A stretch of DNA of 64,000 bases. Origin: Microvelia longipes. Taxonomy: Eukaryota > Arthropoda > Insecta > Hemiptera > Veliidae. The notes under the pieces were generated by a model. It was not told the origin of the DNA, ran no database searches, and worked only from the letters and a program-made list of their open reading frames with translations. The translations under genes were made by a program, and so were the position numbers. This document shows, piece by piece, positions 10,660 through 22,490 of this stretch (position 1 is the stretch's first letter; every line of letters begins with the position of its first letter). The stretch lies in contig JACMZG010001908.1 of the NCBI GenBank assembly GCA_018340805.1, positions 20,299,661-20,363,660 of the forward strand, given 5' to 3'.

Positions 10660-11665
10660 AACCCCAATCTTTAATAATAATAACCTTAGGGAGGACAGGA
10701 ACCCTATTGAAAACCATGTTGTTGTGACGTCATTCACCTGGTTTGCCAAGTCAGTAAAATTTATAAAATATCGGCAATATTCAAGGTTAAATTTTTTTGA
10801 CGGGAAAAGGTATATTTGAGGACGCTGAATAAAAAAAATGGTCCGGACTTGATTGACTACTCTAAGTAGACCAAAATGTCAAAAAAATAAAAAGATCGGT
10901 AAAAAAGAAAAATAAATAAGATTGGCGTTGTTTCTGTTTATCTAGATTAACAATCTAGTAAAACCAGTTTACGCAACCAATAACCAGGTAAAATAACCAG
11001 AATACACTTAGATTATAAAAAAGTATATACTGAAAAATTTACGGCGGAATGTAGTAGAGAGTAAAAAATACTTTAAGTATTACAAATGGTTTCGAAAGCT
11101 GTACCTATTTATGTGGTTAGAGCATTGGAATACAAATCAAGAGATCCCGTGTTCGACTCTTGGCGGATGCTATGATTTTTTAAATAGATTTATTTTATTT
11201 TTTGTTTAGTAAAATGATGTTACAGGTTCATTAAGTAACCAAATAAGTCTGGCCCAAAGGTCCGCAAGCCGGGTAAATTTTATTAGAAATGCTAGTTTGC
11301 TTACTTATTAATCTAATTTTTGCTGAAGTTTTCAATATATATTTAATAACTTGCAGCAGTAGCGTCACAAATTATTATAATTTTAATGAATTTTTCAAAG
11401 AAAATGTGCTAAAACTTAGCATACACTGAGCTTCAAGGAAGTGCAAATGCTGTTCAGCGTAATGTATAATCTATAGAATAAATATGCGCATTTTTTTTTG
11501 ACAAATTCAAAAACTAATGTAATGCGTTGTAACGCAAATGCTCAGGTTATTAATTATATAAATCGAAAATGTAAGCAAAAATTGAATTAATGAGCATAAA
11601 AACGTGCATTTTAAAGAAAATTCGTTCATCTTGCGGACCTCTCCGCCAGAACCTTTTCATTATTT
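10660..11665 (+). repeat. Diverged family A copy
   Basis: Left part shares GGGAGGACAGGAACCCTATT, GACGTCATT..CCTGGTTTGC, and GACGCTGAAT..GGTCCGGAC with the 62.2 kb copy. The right part (11,248-11,660) is an imperfect palindrome with ends AAAGGTCCGCAAGCCGGG and TTGCGGACCTCTCCGCCAGAA, matching family A arm ends. It lacks the long (TA)n tract of better copies and is older by divergence. Confidence 0.55.
11112..11172 (+). repeat. tRNA-like segment with A- and B-box motifs
   Basis: TGTGGTTAGAGCATTGG resembles a Pol III A box; GTGTTCGACTCTTGGC resembles a B box about 32 bases further on. It sits within the family A derivative and is probably SINE-derived, not a working tRNA gene, because acceptor pairing is not evident. 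Confidence 0.5.
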
Positions 11666-12370
11666 ATGGATTTTTTCTATGAAAGTTAGGTTTTTTATTA
11701 TCAAACTCTCGCTAAACAACCATTTCTCTTAAGCTCCGTATGAGAGAAAAATTATAGTTTATAATTAAATATTTGTATGTTGATTTTCATACGTAGTGCA
11801 ATTATTTATTAAGTATATAGAATTCAATACATTTTTTTTATAGCAGCTTGGAAGCACTGTTAGTATTTTTAAAGTTTTTTTCTTCTTTAAATGTAATTAT
11901 AAACAGTAAGGTAACACTGTAAACACTCATTTAAATTATATTTTCTTTTGATCTTCACTTAAAAAAAGAAAAAGAATAACCACGTTAATATTACGTCCGC
12001 AATTTAACACACGCAGACACCAACACACTTTTAATTACATAGACTTATCAACATTCACACGATGAAAGAAACAAGCCACATATTACATTGACAATACATT
12101 CACAAATATTTAAAATATAAATAAAACTAAAACACAAAGATTTCTTATTCTAGTGTAAAAGATTTCAAAAACAGAAATGAAACGTAAAGAATAAATAAGG
12201 TCTATTGTATATTATAAAATGGAAATGAAAATATTTTTAAATAAATATTAGGTTAAATACTAAATTAAGATTTTATAAAAGATCAAAAACAATTTTTTTT
12301 TAACTTTTTTTGTCTTCCGTGGAAAGAAATAGTATTGTTTATTTTCAAAAGATTGTGCTATATTTTTTTG
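11666..12370. other. AT-rich stretch without recognised gene
   Basis: No ORF, RNA gene or repeat match is seen. Confidence 0.4.
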
Positions 12371-12372
12371 CA

Positions 12373-12690
12373 AAATAAAATAGATACATATATACAATAT
12401 AAAATAGATACATATAACAATATAAAATAGATACATATATACATATAAAATAATACATATACATAGTATACAATAATAAAATAGATACATATATACAATA
12501 TAAAAATAGATACATATATACAATATAAAATAGATACATATATACAATATAAAATAGATACATATATACAATATAAAATAGATACATATATACAATATAA
12601 AATAGATACATATATACAATACAAATAGATACATATCAATATAAAATAGATACATATATACAAATAAAATAGATACATATATACAAAATA
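12373..12690. repeat. Minisatellite, about 24-bp unit
   Basis: About a dozen copies of ATAGATACATATATACAATA plus TAAA, with small indels. Its remainder resumes at about 14,047-14,115 after the family A copy, so one array was interrupted. Long open frames of Y/I/C/L repeats across it come from the periodicity and are not genes. Confidence 0.9.
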
Positions 12691-12692
12691 AA

Positions 12693-12984
12693 TTCTGGCG
12701 CGGTGGTCCGCATGTCGGGCGAATTTCCTTTGGATGCGTGTTTCCGTGCTTTTTACATTATATAAGTTTGCAACTACTAAATAAATAATTCCGGCGCGGT
12801 GGTCTGCTGTCGGGCGAATTTCATTTAGAATGCGTGTTTCCGTGCTGAACAACCCATTTCTTGCTTATGCAAGAACCATGTCCATTGCGTGGTTCCGGTT
12901 CATACTTTAGAACCTAAGCAGTTACTCAATTGTCAAGCACTGCTCGTAACTCATTTTGTCTGTATTTTCCAAAGGAAATGCGCA
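12693..12984. repeat. Left arm of family A palindrome (copy 1)
   Basis: About 290 bp, nearly exactly complementary to 13,107-13,397. It contains two tandem starts of GGCGCGGTGGTC..TCGGGCGAATTT and ends CCAAAGGAAATGCGC. The spacer to the other arm is about 122 bp. Confidence 0.9.
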
Positions 12985-13106
12985 TAATTATCCAGTTGGT
13001 TGTACAAAACTATGCCTCTAAAATTAGAAGTACGCACTATTATTTGCACTAGTTTAAAGCTTAGTTACTTATCTTTAAGCTTAGTCAGTTATCTTTAAAG
13101 GTTTTA

Positions 13107-13397
13107 GCGCATTTCCTTTGGAAAATACAGACAAAATGAGTTACGAGCAGTGCTTGACAATTGAGTAACTGCTTAGGTTCTAAAGTATGAACCGGAACCA
13201 CGCAATGGACATGGTTCTTGCATAAGCAAGAAATGGGTTGTTCAGCACGGAAACACGCATTCTAAATGAAATTCGCCCGACAGCAGACCACCGCGCCGGA
13301 ATTATTTATTTAGTAGTTGCAAACTTATATAATGTAAAAAGCACGGAAACACGCATCCAAAGGAAATTCGCCCGACATGTGGACCACCGCTCCAGAA
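13107..13397. repeat. Right arm of family A palindrome (copy 1)
   Basis: Inverse of 12,693-12,984, starting GCGCATTTCCTTTGG and ending at CACCGCTCCAGAA. Few mismatches are visible over some 290 bp. Confidence 0.9.
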
Positions 13398-13822
13398 TTA
13401 TTTTCTAGTTGTAAACTTATATTAAGTATAAAAAAAAATAAAACATTATCGACCCTTCCAGGATGTGAACCCAGGTACCCTGAGTTTGAGTGGTTGTATT
13501 GACTCCGGACTACTGGCATTCAACTCAGAGGCCCAAAAAACATTAAAAACGACACCCTACTCGAAATTTAATTTTCAATGACCGTAATTTTGGTTTTCTA
13601 TAATTCGGACCAGTTTCATTCGATTCAGCGTCTCAAAAAACATAAATATTGACCTTTTTCACGGCAAAAAATATTAACCCTGTATTTTCAATAGGGGTTT
13701 TCAACAAAAACCTGGTTTTCAATAGGGTTCGTGTCCTCCCAAAGGTTGATTTTTGTACCAAGTTTGGTTAAAAAATATTAATCCGTTTGAAAGATAGAGT
13801 GTTTACAAAAAAGTGTCTAGAA

Positions 13823-13916
<94 letters not shown>

Positions 13917-14119
13917 ATATATAATATATAAAGTTCGCGAAACGTTTTTTCGTCATTAGGGACCTCTGAAACGGATTTGTGTCTTGGGCCGAGGTTCGAA
14001 TTCTGCCATGACGTCTATCAGGCGAATTTCCAAAGGAAATTCGCTAAAATAGATACAAATATACAATAAAAAATAGATACGTATATACCATATAAAATAG
14101 ATACATACATACGAACACT

Positions 14120-14720
14120 AATAAGATCGCACTAATCGTCCAAAAACGGGACTAGTTTTGACTAGTTGTTAAAAGTTTAGCCATCATCCGTCAATTAGGT
14201 ACTGGACCTCTAAGCACTCAAAATTTTGTTTACACCACGCCCACCATCATTTCAGAGCACAAAATATTATAGTAAATTTTGAGATTAAAATAGTATTATT
14301 CGAGATGTATACATATAATTGTTTGTATTATTTGAGATATAAAAGCTGTTGAAAGTTAAGTCAAGATCCATCGATAAGATTCAATGTGTTAGCATCAAAC
14401 ATTATTTTAGACTTACCCCTATTATTATTTTCGATCAGATCTCGATGTCGTGTGTGTTCATTCTGATCTATGAGCATTCTAAGTTTAAAGCTTAGTAAAA
14501 CTATTATTGGAATAAGTAATTATATTTTATTTCTTTGTATGGTTAATACAATAATATCAATAGGGAGTTACCCTATTGATATTTGAGAATGGATCTCGAT
14601 GGATTTTATTTGGTCATAAAATATGGTCATTCTGACCAATAAGTTGTCAAAGTGTAAAGTTCAGTCAAGATCTATTGATTATATTCCGAGCTATAAATAC
14701 TTAATTTTTTTCCTTATACA
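14120..14720. repeat. Degenerate direct repeats with a perfect hairpin
   Basis: Three loosely similar blocks (near 14,350, 14,480 and 14,640) share GTTGNNAAAG..AAGTNNAGTCAAGATC-type sequence. A 13-bp-arm hairpin (AATATCAATAGGG / CCCTATTGATATT) spans about 14,551-14,581. Origin unknown. Confidence 0.35.
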
Positions 14721-14734
14721 AACTTGCTATTGTT

Positions 14735-14800
14735 ATTTCTGACAAATAAGAGAATGAGCGTGAGGAAAAGTTCCAAGGTACCTTGTACCCGATGTTTTTT
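14735..14800 (+). repeat. Family B tail fragment
   Basis: GAATGAGCGTGAGGAAAAGT, TCCAAGGTACC and TGTACCCGA match the tail of family B near 54,700-54,770. Confidence 0.4.
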
Positions 14801-15700
14801 AGTTAATTTATGCTTTAATAATAAGACAAATAATTCCCTATGAATCCTGCCCTAATAATTTCATTTTAAAAAGCTTATTTTTCCCTTTGGAAATTCGTTA
14901 AAACAGTTTTTAACACACTTAAATATTACTGAGTTAACTTTTGTTTGTATTAGGTCGTATTATTTCCAATATTTTAAATCATTTACAGATATGATTGGTA
15001 GTCAAGTCCTTGAATTGTTTTACTATCCCTTCTATCCTTGTGTATTCAATTTTACATTTACTTTAATCCTACCCTTTTCTTTATACATTTTATACACAGA
15101 TTTTGTTCCGAAAAGGTTTTTTGGCTTTAGAATGAAACTTCGGATCGGGCTGAAATCAAATTCCGGTAACACTTATACGGAAAACTGTTATAGGACAACA
15201 ACCATGTGTCCATGAAACCGTCCCTAAGTTTTATAGAGACGGCGTTTTTTTCTGTGAGAAGAACTAATTTGTTTCTATTTTTTTTAATTTAATTAAAAAG
15301 CGTTAATCAACTATTAAAATAATCTCAAGTCCAATATTCCAAGTTTAATAGTATATATCTGTAGGTAAAATTTCATACATGAAGTATTTATGTATTAGAG
15401 ACGTGGTTAGTTACAAAAATATAATACTAATAATGCTTTTAAGAGGATAAGGTTTTCTCCTTTCCTCTATACTCCATGGCTCTTCATCTCTCGTATATAA
15501 GAGTTTTTACCTCACATTTTTACTTCATGTTTTTAATTAACGAAGGATTCGTAATCTTCTTTTAAAATCCTTTTATAAGTAGCCTTTAACACCATTAGAT
15601 GAATCAAAAAGCTGCACTGATGTATGAAATTAGTATTTACCTGGAGATAGAGTTTTTTCGATTTTTCCTTTCTGTCAGGGATATTTTTTTGCGCTTAAAC
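14801..15700. other. AT-rich stretch without recognised gene
   Basis: A 74-codon open frame at 14,991-15,215 has no recognised domain and no splice context. Nothing else seen. Confidence 0.35.
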
Positions 15701-15709
15701 CCTTAGTGT

Positions 15710-16225
15710 CGTGTTTCTTCTCTCCCGAATGCCTCTCTTCTGATAACCCCTAGAGTTTATGCACACTGGACGAACAGATTTCGGTACTTCTACCCTCATA
15801 AAGCAACTGCACCTGTGACTGATTCATAGTTTTTCTACTATATTTTCTGTTGTCCTACTCGCAACTCTGAGCTCATTAATCTCATCTTGCCTCCCAGCTA
15901 CTTATTTCTCTAGTCTTACTAGATTCTCGTTCTACTTGCTGCTTTATCCAGTCCGGTAGCAAACCCCCAAGGTAGTGCGCATAAACCCATTTCTATAGCC
16001 GTGATCTGAAAGTCAAAGTTCCGCATTACTAGGAGGCGCCTTCCAGAACCGAACATAGCATTCACCTATGTCCGTCGTGGGACCGCAGATACTGCTATAT
16101 CCGGGTCTCCACTTTCATAGTGCTTGGTACCAAGATATATGGTTCTCTCCCGTCTGGATTTGAACCTCCGACCTCCAGGTCGTATGGTGAGCGCTCTACC
16201 TACTGGTCTATTTCGACCAGTAGCA
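15710..16225 (-). repeat. tRNA-headed SINE, copy 1
   Basis: Read on the minus strand, the head (16,221 down to about 16,145) has an A-box-like AGTAGGTAGAGCGCTC and B-box-like GGAGGTTCAAATCC. The body runs to lower coordinates and shares GATAACCCCTAGAGTTTATG and CACAC with copies at 17.86 and 22.0 kb. About 500 bp long. The short open frame over the head is a SINE translation, not a gene. Confidence 0.7.
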
Positions 16226-16259
16226 TGACTGGGAGAAGGTATATGAACTGGCTCCATTC

Positions 16260-17312
16260 TGGATATTAATAGTTATTTATGCACTAAGGGAGTAAAGAAT
16301 GTTACTATTTTCCTGAGTAGTTAGTTGTTTTCTACGGGTAAGGCGTAAGCCGAGGGAACCAAAGTATTTAACTCCCGATGTGAAGCTGAGTGAGTTATCA
16401 CTATTAACCCTAAGGTAAGTTTGAGGGGGAAAATAGCATTTTACTCCCGGGAAGATTACAAAAATTAATCGGTCACCTGTATAAATTTAGAGAATCCTAC
16501 TTCCCTAAAAATTGATATAATTGGCTCTAACCCAATAAAAGGAAACAATTTTTATTCTTAAGGGAGAAAAAGTTACTTTTTACTCCTAAGGGAGTGAATA
16601 GTCCTTCTTTACTTCCTAAAATCTAGTCACTAAACTTAACATTATATACGTACCGTCAAGAGATAATGTTCTTTTATGACACCACAGCCAACTAAGAGCT
16701 CTATTAGTTCCCTGTGCTAACCTGATATTTTAAACATATTTTTTTATTTAAATAGTATCATAATATGAAGTAATTTTACATTAATACTATTTTCCTCTTA
16801 AAATATGATTAATGTTTAATTTATAAAATCGAATTTTCTTAAAAAAAACTTTAATTATATTTTTAATTTCCTGTCAATCAGTCCAAACAAGATTTAAAAA
16901 ATAAATCATTTATTTAATTTTCCAAAATAAAGTACTAAATTATAATTAAAATCTGATGATCGTATTTTTAAAATCAAGACTAATTTTGGTCTGCCATGTT
17001 TATTTTAACATGAAAAGAGTAAAATAAAAATATAATATCGTATGTTGATTGTATTTTAAAAATTAAATTTGTAACTGATGGTAGGAAATAAAATTTTTTC
17101 GTGTATTGAGTTTTTGTCATTTTCAGCTAAGTTCTAAGGATTTACCATTATACTTAAGTGTCATGACATAAATAAGATATATGAATGAAATAAGATATAT
17201 TCCTGAATTGTATTTATATTCTACAATTTTCTTTAATTTTTATTCCAAGCTTAATTTATTTATATTTAAATTATTTTTCATATTTATTGATTTTTTTATT
17301 TTTTCTGGTTTT
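16260..17312. other. AT-rich stretch with scattered AAGGGAGTAAA motifs
   Basis: Several GGGAGTAAA / ACTCCC blocks (16,285-16,610) suggest a degenerate repeat. The remainder is featureless. Confidence 0.35.
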
Positions 17313-17516
17313 CAGGTTAATGGTGATGGGAAAGTGCTCGGGTTTTGAAAATGAATTTCACAAAGATTACATCTTTAAGAGCAACGGAGGTGTGTAAATT
17401 AAAGTGAAACTCTCGGGGTTCTAGTCGGTTGTGAATATTTAGAGAGTTCATTTCTTAATTTAGTTTGCTGATTTCATTTGGACTGTTCTTTGAGAATTAT
17501 GACTGGAAAAAGAGGT
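17313..17516 (+). other. Candidate 5' exon (weak)
   Basis: A pyrimidine-rich stretch ending TTTTCAG (acceptor) precedes a less AT-rich segment that ends with ATGACTGGAAAAAGAG followed by GTAAGA, a strong donor consensus. If coding, only five codons (MTGKR plus one base) would lie here. Joining it directly to the exon at 47,811 gives an immediate stop, so it would be 5' untranslated or belong to another transcript. There is no protein-level support. Confidence 0.22.
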
Positions 17517-17854
17517 AAGAATTTTTACTGTCTTTTATTAAATATTTTGGTGGTAAATTAAGTCCTTATTGGTGGGTTTTCTTTATTTATTTAGTCTTTT
17601 AATAAATATCGTAGTATAATACGTTTATTAATGCGTTGTTATTTCAGGCTATAAGAAGTTAGGTACCTCTCTATTCTTTTTTTAAGCTAATGATATATAT
17701 GATTCCAATATATTAAGTTTCATCAAAATCCGAATTAAAAAGAGAAAAATGTGAAGATACTTGACGACTAGAATAATCCTGATTTTATAGGCTCAGGATA
17801 GGATAGGCTATATAGGATTTATTGGCTCAGGCTTCTCACTCTACATGTAGGGTA

Positions 17855-18312
17855 ATCAGCGTATTTATAGTGCTGAATACTAATCTACTGATAACCCTAT
17901 TATAGTTTATGCACACAGGGCATCTAAGGGAAGACCTCTGTACTTCTACCCCTTAGAAGTAGGATTGCACTTATAACCAAATTCATAGTTTGTCTGGTAT
18001 ATTTTTTTCTAGTCACATTAGCTACTCTGTTCTTATTAGTCTTATCTAGCCCGTCTGCTAGTTTTTATCAATCTCACTTGTTTTTCTAGATTCGCTGAAT
18101 ACTTGTTATATTCACTGCTCTGTCCAATCCGGTTTAGATGGCGGTTTAAGCTGGGTTGGACGACCATGAATTCCAAACCTCCCAAGAGAATGGTACTAGG
18201 GATAACCTTAGGTTCTGGTTATCCTTGAACCTAGTCCAAATCCTTCAGCTGGATTTGAACCCTTGAGCTCAATGAGAGAGGCGAGCGCTTTTCCCCTGAG
18301 CTACCGGTCCTC
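17855..18312 (-). repeat. tRNA-headed SINE, copy 2
   Basis: The minus-strand head (about 18,304 down to 18,240) reads CCGGTAGCTCAGGGG (A box region) and AGGGTTCAAATCCAGC (B box). The body shares ACTGATAACCCT..TAGTTTATGCACAC and GTACTTCTACCCC with copy 1. Same family and orientation as 15.7 and 22.0 kb. Confidence 0.72.
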
Positions 18313-20400
18313 AGTAAACTACTTCTTAATTTAACATTAATAATATTAGATTAATATGGTATAACATAAAAACTGAAAAACCAACTGAAAAAAGGCGATA
18401 TTTTCCCTACATATATCTAGAATCTAGGGTAATAGGATAGTAGTAGTAGTTTATATAACAGGGCTTTCTCAAAGCAATTAATTCAAAAAAAGGGATTAAA
18501 AATTAAAATAATGTAATTTTCTTATAACAATTCCCTAATAAAAAAACAAGGTCTATGAGTTAAAAAAAACAAGGTTTTGTACTTCACCGAAATCCTACAA
18601 AAATTATTTTTTAAATTGTTTTTCTGTTTTAAGATTGACACTAGTGTTTTAATCCAGAACCATGTTACACTTGTTGATTATAATTATATTTTATTAATTT
18701 TATTGTTTGTATATTATTACTTCATTCACGTACAATATTCTAAATTTTTAAAAACCTATTTCAACCTTTAAATTCACTAGATAGACATAGATTGAAAGAT
18801 TGGTAAATTAAAATTTTGGAATTTTAATTGATTCAAATAGAATTAAATAGGACAAACATAGAAAGAATTTCACCTTCACAAGTGGTGTGGCTATAGTTTT
18901 AAAGATTTGTATTGCTGGTCTTTCCTGTTACAAGTTCAAGATTTGAAAAAAATGGCAAAACATTATAGTAAGTTCATAAACGTGAGAAGGTATTTGAACT
19001 TGAAGCCGAATATGATTCGTATAGGTTTAAATACGGGTTGTGAACGTGTATTGTAATGAGCCAATGCCGTCAAATAAAAATGATTTTATAATATTTATAA
19101 TACTTATACTTTTAGAATGTAATATTAACAGCATTTGACTTTTGGTAAAGTCAAACAAAACTCAACAAAACAGTTGAGTTAAGAAGAAACAGTTGAAAAT
19201 CTAATAAGCTTAACTTGTCTTTTTCTTATTTATTCCTAACATGGAACTAACCATGTTAAACAATGTTGTGATTCGGTAATGAGTTTCTTTGTCGTAATTT
19301 TTAGCATGTTTAAACTAATAAGAGGTTTTCTCTGAAATGTTTTAAAGAGATTTGTAGGTATAAGATAGGGCCAGATGCAGGGAGTTTAAACACAAGGGTG
19401 CTTTCAAACGCCTTTTTACGAGTGGTGTATACAATAAGGGAACATTGATTGTTGTATAAAAATCTGACGTGTTGGAAAATTAGACAAAAAGCTTTTTCCT
19501 AAGAAATCCATTTAATCGGTTATATAGGATATTATGTTAAAATTTAATTTATTCAGAATTTATAGTCGTATATAGACAACGTAAAATAAATAGAAAATAA
19601 GAAATAATCAAAATTACTAATTTTGGTGAGCTGTTGGTCAAAGAAAAGTAAATGAGGACTAGAAATAAGTAAAAGAATTAAAAACTTTTTAATTAGATAT
19701 TAATTTGATAAAATACCATTATAAATAGTCAATTATAAGTCATCTTAATAGCCAAAATAGTAAATTAAATCCTTGTGTACCAATGTGTAATAGAAGCATT
19801 ACACATTCAATTAAAATTACCCTTTATAGTTGAACCAATAAACCCTCGTAACGTGGGTTTTATTGATTATTGTTATAATTTATTCTGTATTATCGTATAT
19901 TGTTTATTTTATTGTTCTTCGCGTATCCCAATTTATTTTATAAAATTATAAGTGGTATGATTGGTTTTTAAATAGAGAAACAATTGTAATAGAAGTTATT
20001 TACATTGAAGTATAAGCAAATATTTTTTTACATTGTCCAAAACTTGGGACTATTTTAAATTATTTTATGCTTTATTTTAAACTTAGATCAAGCGATGCAC
20101 TATACTCAATGCATAGTTTAAAAATATGCATCGTTAGTACAATACCCTTGGTATAAAAGGCCAAGTTAGGTAAAGTCTTAGTGTACTACATGGTAATAAG
20201 GTCTTTCATACCAGCCCTTAGGTTTTCATAATCTGAAACTGCTTCGCTTTCCATGTAAACATATTTTAGGTAAATATTGTTGAAAGGCAGATTTTTGGGG
20301 AAGAGGAAAATTAAAATATAGTTATTGCATTGAAAAGGTAAGTCTTTAGCCTGATCGAAAAAATCAACTCTAAGAAAGGCCTATAAATTTAAATATTATT
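18313..20400. other. AT-rich stretch without recognised gene
   Basis: No coding, RNA or repeat feature recognised over 2 kb. Confidence 0.4.
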
Positions 20401-20404
20401 TATA

Positions 20405-20482
20405 AAAATCGGGTACGGGGTACCTCGGGACTTTTCCTTTTTAACTCGGATTCGCTACGCTCATCCTCTCTTTTAGGTATTA
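20405..20482 (-). repeat. Family B tail fragment
   Basis: GGTACGGGGTACCTCGGGAC, TTTTCC and CGGATTCGCTACGCTCATCC are the inverse of the tail blocks at 54,690-54,770. Confidence 0.45.
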
Positions 20483-20582
20483 ATTACCAAACATTTTCAT
20501 TGTTATTATATGAAGACTAACTCGGTATTCTTCCCGAAAGTTTAAGAATCTAGTAGACAAAATTGAGCTGTGGAGTCTCACA

Positions 20583-21325
20583 ATAGGAATTGAAAGAAAC
20601 AGTCTCTCCACAATAACTTGTCATAATAAACAAAGCCGACTTTCGGTCTTACAGACCATCGTCAGTGTCTGAAACAACAAAGTATAATGCCTAAGGCAAA
20701 AAAAAGTAAAAGGAAAGAAGGATAAAACTAAAATACATAATTAAATTGCTAAATTAGGTGAAAAAGTCGGTGAATAAGTAAATAGAAGGAGATGAATTAC
20801 CGGTGGAAAGAGAAAGAAGTTAGACTATCATTTGTCAGAAAGCTTTATATTGTAGTGGACAGAGTCCTGTAGCTGACTGAAGGTATCCTAGGTGCATTGG
20901 CTAGAGTCTCTTGCTGTAGAGAGATAGCACCACTCTCTCCTCTGACATTAGGGGCCTTATCACCATGTTCTTTAATATTTATATGTATTTCAGCATTATT
21001 TTCGAGGTAGTTCATAAGTTTCCCTTCAGAAATCAAATGCAAAAATGCTAACTCATGTCCTGGTGCTTGTTAAAGTGATTCTCAGCAATTGTGTGTTGGT
21101 AAAATCTGCTTGGCCCCTTCAAGTGCTCCAAAATTCTAACACGGTATAGTCTACCTGTTTGGCCAACATTAAGTTGATTTACTGGTCCTCTTGTCAGCGG
21201 GAAGAACTATATTTTTGGCATGAGAAAGGATATTCTGTGGATGATGAAGGTCTGTAAGAATGAAAGTCGGCTTTGTTTAATATGACAAGTTATTGTGGAG
21301 AGACTGTTTTCTTTCAATTCCTATA
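20583..21325 (-). mobile_element. PLE remnant with terminal inverted repeats
   Basis: Arms of about 75 bp (20,583-20,657 and 21,249-21,325) are inverse copies: ATTGAAAGAAACAGTCTCTC, CACAATAACTTGTCAT, AAAGCCGACTTTC. Between them, the minus strand encodes a decayed GIY-YIG-like piece: VGQTGRLYRVRILEHL, IAENHFNKH, and LISEGKLMNYLENNAEI. The left arm carries a hammerhead-like core on the minus strand at 20,638-20,665: CTGACGA, one base, GGTCT-GTA-AGACC, GAAA, GTC. The RT part is missing. Assignment rests on the GIY-YIG motif and the ends. Confidence 0.7.
20845..21150 (-). pseudogene. GIY-YIG endonuclease fragment of a PLE
   Basis: Minus-strand frames carry a (Y)VGQTGR block, an R..EHL block and a later KLMNYLENNAEI block, the usual spacing of GIY-YIG domains in Penelope-like elements, where this nuclease nicks the target for reverse transcription. 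The leading tyrosine motif is degraded and stops interrupt the frame (TAG and TGA between the blocks). It cannot encode a working enzyme. Confidence 0.6.
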
Positions 21326-21990
21326 TAAGAATCTAGTTGTTATTGGCCTATCCTATCTATTTATTTTTACAAAAGTGAATCGAAAAACTGTATTTGCATA
21401 TATTAACATCAGTGTCAACATAGAAACGATAATTGTATCGACATTAATTTGTAACAGTTGTTTCTCGGTTTAATTAATTGGCAACAGTTTCTTGCGAATC
21501 AAATACTTTATTTTAGATTAGCTTTAGCTGTAACATTTTTAATTTTTACATTGTAGTTTATTTAACCCTTTATTTTAATAAGATATCTTTTGTAGATTCC
21601 TTGCTATTAAGTTTTAATTTGTGTCTGAAACAGGTTCTTGAACATGGTGCCAACATATGTTGTCTTAATAAATCTATTAGAGGAAAACTATTATACTAAC
21701 CGTAAATTTAATTCTTAAATTTCAATTTTTTAATGACCACCTTTCAGTACTAATCTTAAACCCTGAAATAGAAAGGTTGGTGTATGTATGCATACTTGTA
21801 AACAGAATATAAGATATGTTGACTAGAGTTAGATCGTCTATAGTCGATTAAGTTTTATTGATCGCACTTTGTTTAGATTCTCGAAATGTCTAATTGAAAT
21901 CAAAAATTCCAAAAGTAGAGGCGGAAGAGGGGATATTCACTATGGATAGTGCTTTTAACTATACAAATGGATATTAGTACTGAATTCACC
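21326..21990. other. AT-rich stretch without recognised gene
   Basis: No feature recognised. Confidence 0.4.
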
Positions 21991-21996
21991 TATTGG

Positions 21997-22490
21997 TTCT
22001 CTTTTCAGAATGCCTCTTTACTGATGGCCCCTAGAATTTATGCACACACTGCGTCTAAGGAAGCCCTCGGTATTTTTATCCTATCCCTTTACGAGACTGT
22101 ACCTGACTAGTTATAATTTTGTCAAGTAGACTTGCTCTAGCTACACTGATCTCATTAGCGTCATCTTGTCCGTCTGCTATTAGCCCGTCCGCTCAGTACA
22201 TAGTCGGACATACTCCGACCTTCTACCGGTCCTGAGAACTTTGTCTTTACATAAGATTGAAGTGGAACCAGACTTGTTTTTCGTCAAAATCAAACCCCTT
22301 ATTTGTGGTACAACCAAAGGAAACCACCTAGGCTGCGATGAGCGGCCTTTAATTTATGACCTCTTGAGAGAACGGTACATGAGGTAACCTTATGTAAGGT
22401 CCTCCCTCAGTTGGATTTCAAACCATTGACCTTCGTCAATGGCGTTCGTAAGGCGAGTGCAATATCTCTAAGCTATCAGTCCTCGGTTTT
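21997..22490 (-). repeat. tRNA-headed SINE, copy 3
   Basis: The minus-strand head (about 22,485 down to 22,400) reads GACTGATAGCTTAGAG and AATGGTTTGAAATCCAAC, diverged A and B boxes. The body shares GAATGCCTCT..ACTGATGGCCCC and AATTTATGCACAC with copies 1 and 2. Confidence 0.65.

Larger units (their letters stand above)
12693..14047 (-). mobile_element. Family A element, copy 1, with 0.7-kb palindrome
   Basis: From left to right: a palindrome with arms 12,693-12,984 and 13,107-13,397, a tRNA-like stretch (CCCAGGTACCCTGAGTTTGA), one diverged 150-bp unit (CGACACCCTACTCGAAATTT), an ACCAAGTTTGGTTAA block, a (TA)n tract (13,826-13,930), a B-box-like GAGGTTCGAATTCTGCC, and the terminal GGCGAATTTCCAAAGG AAATTCGCT. 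It is called minus because the 59-63 kb copy has the reverse order. No coding sequence is seen. It lies inside the minisatellite, with AAAATA-like sequence at both borders. Confidence 0.8.

Noticed and set aside
12260..12852. Long Y/I/C/L-rich open frames
   Set aside because: They are translations of the 24-bp minisatellite, with several frames open at once and no conserved domain.
16066..16257. 63-codon minus-strand open frame (VGRALTIRPGGRRF..)
   Set aside because: It is the translation of a tRNA-headed SINE.
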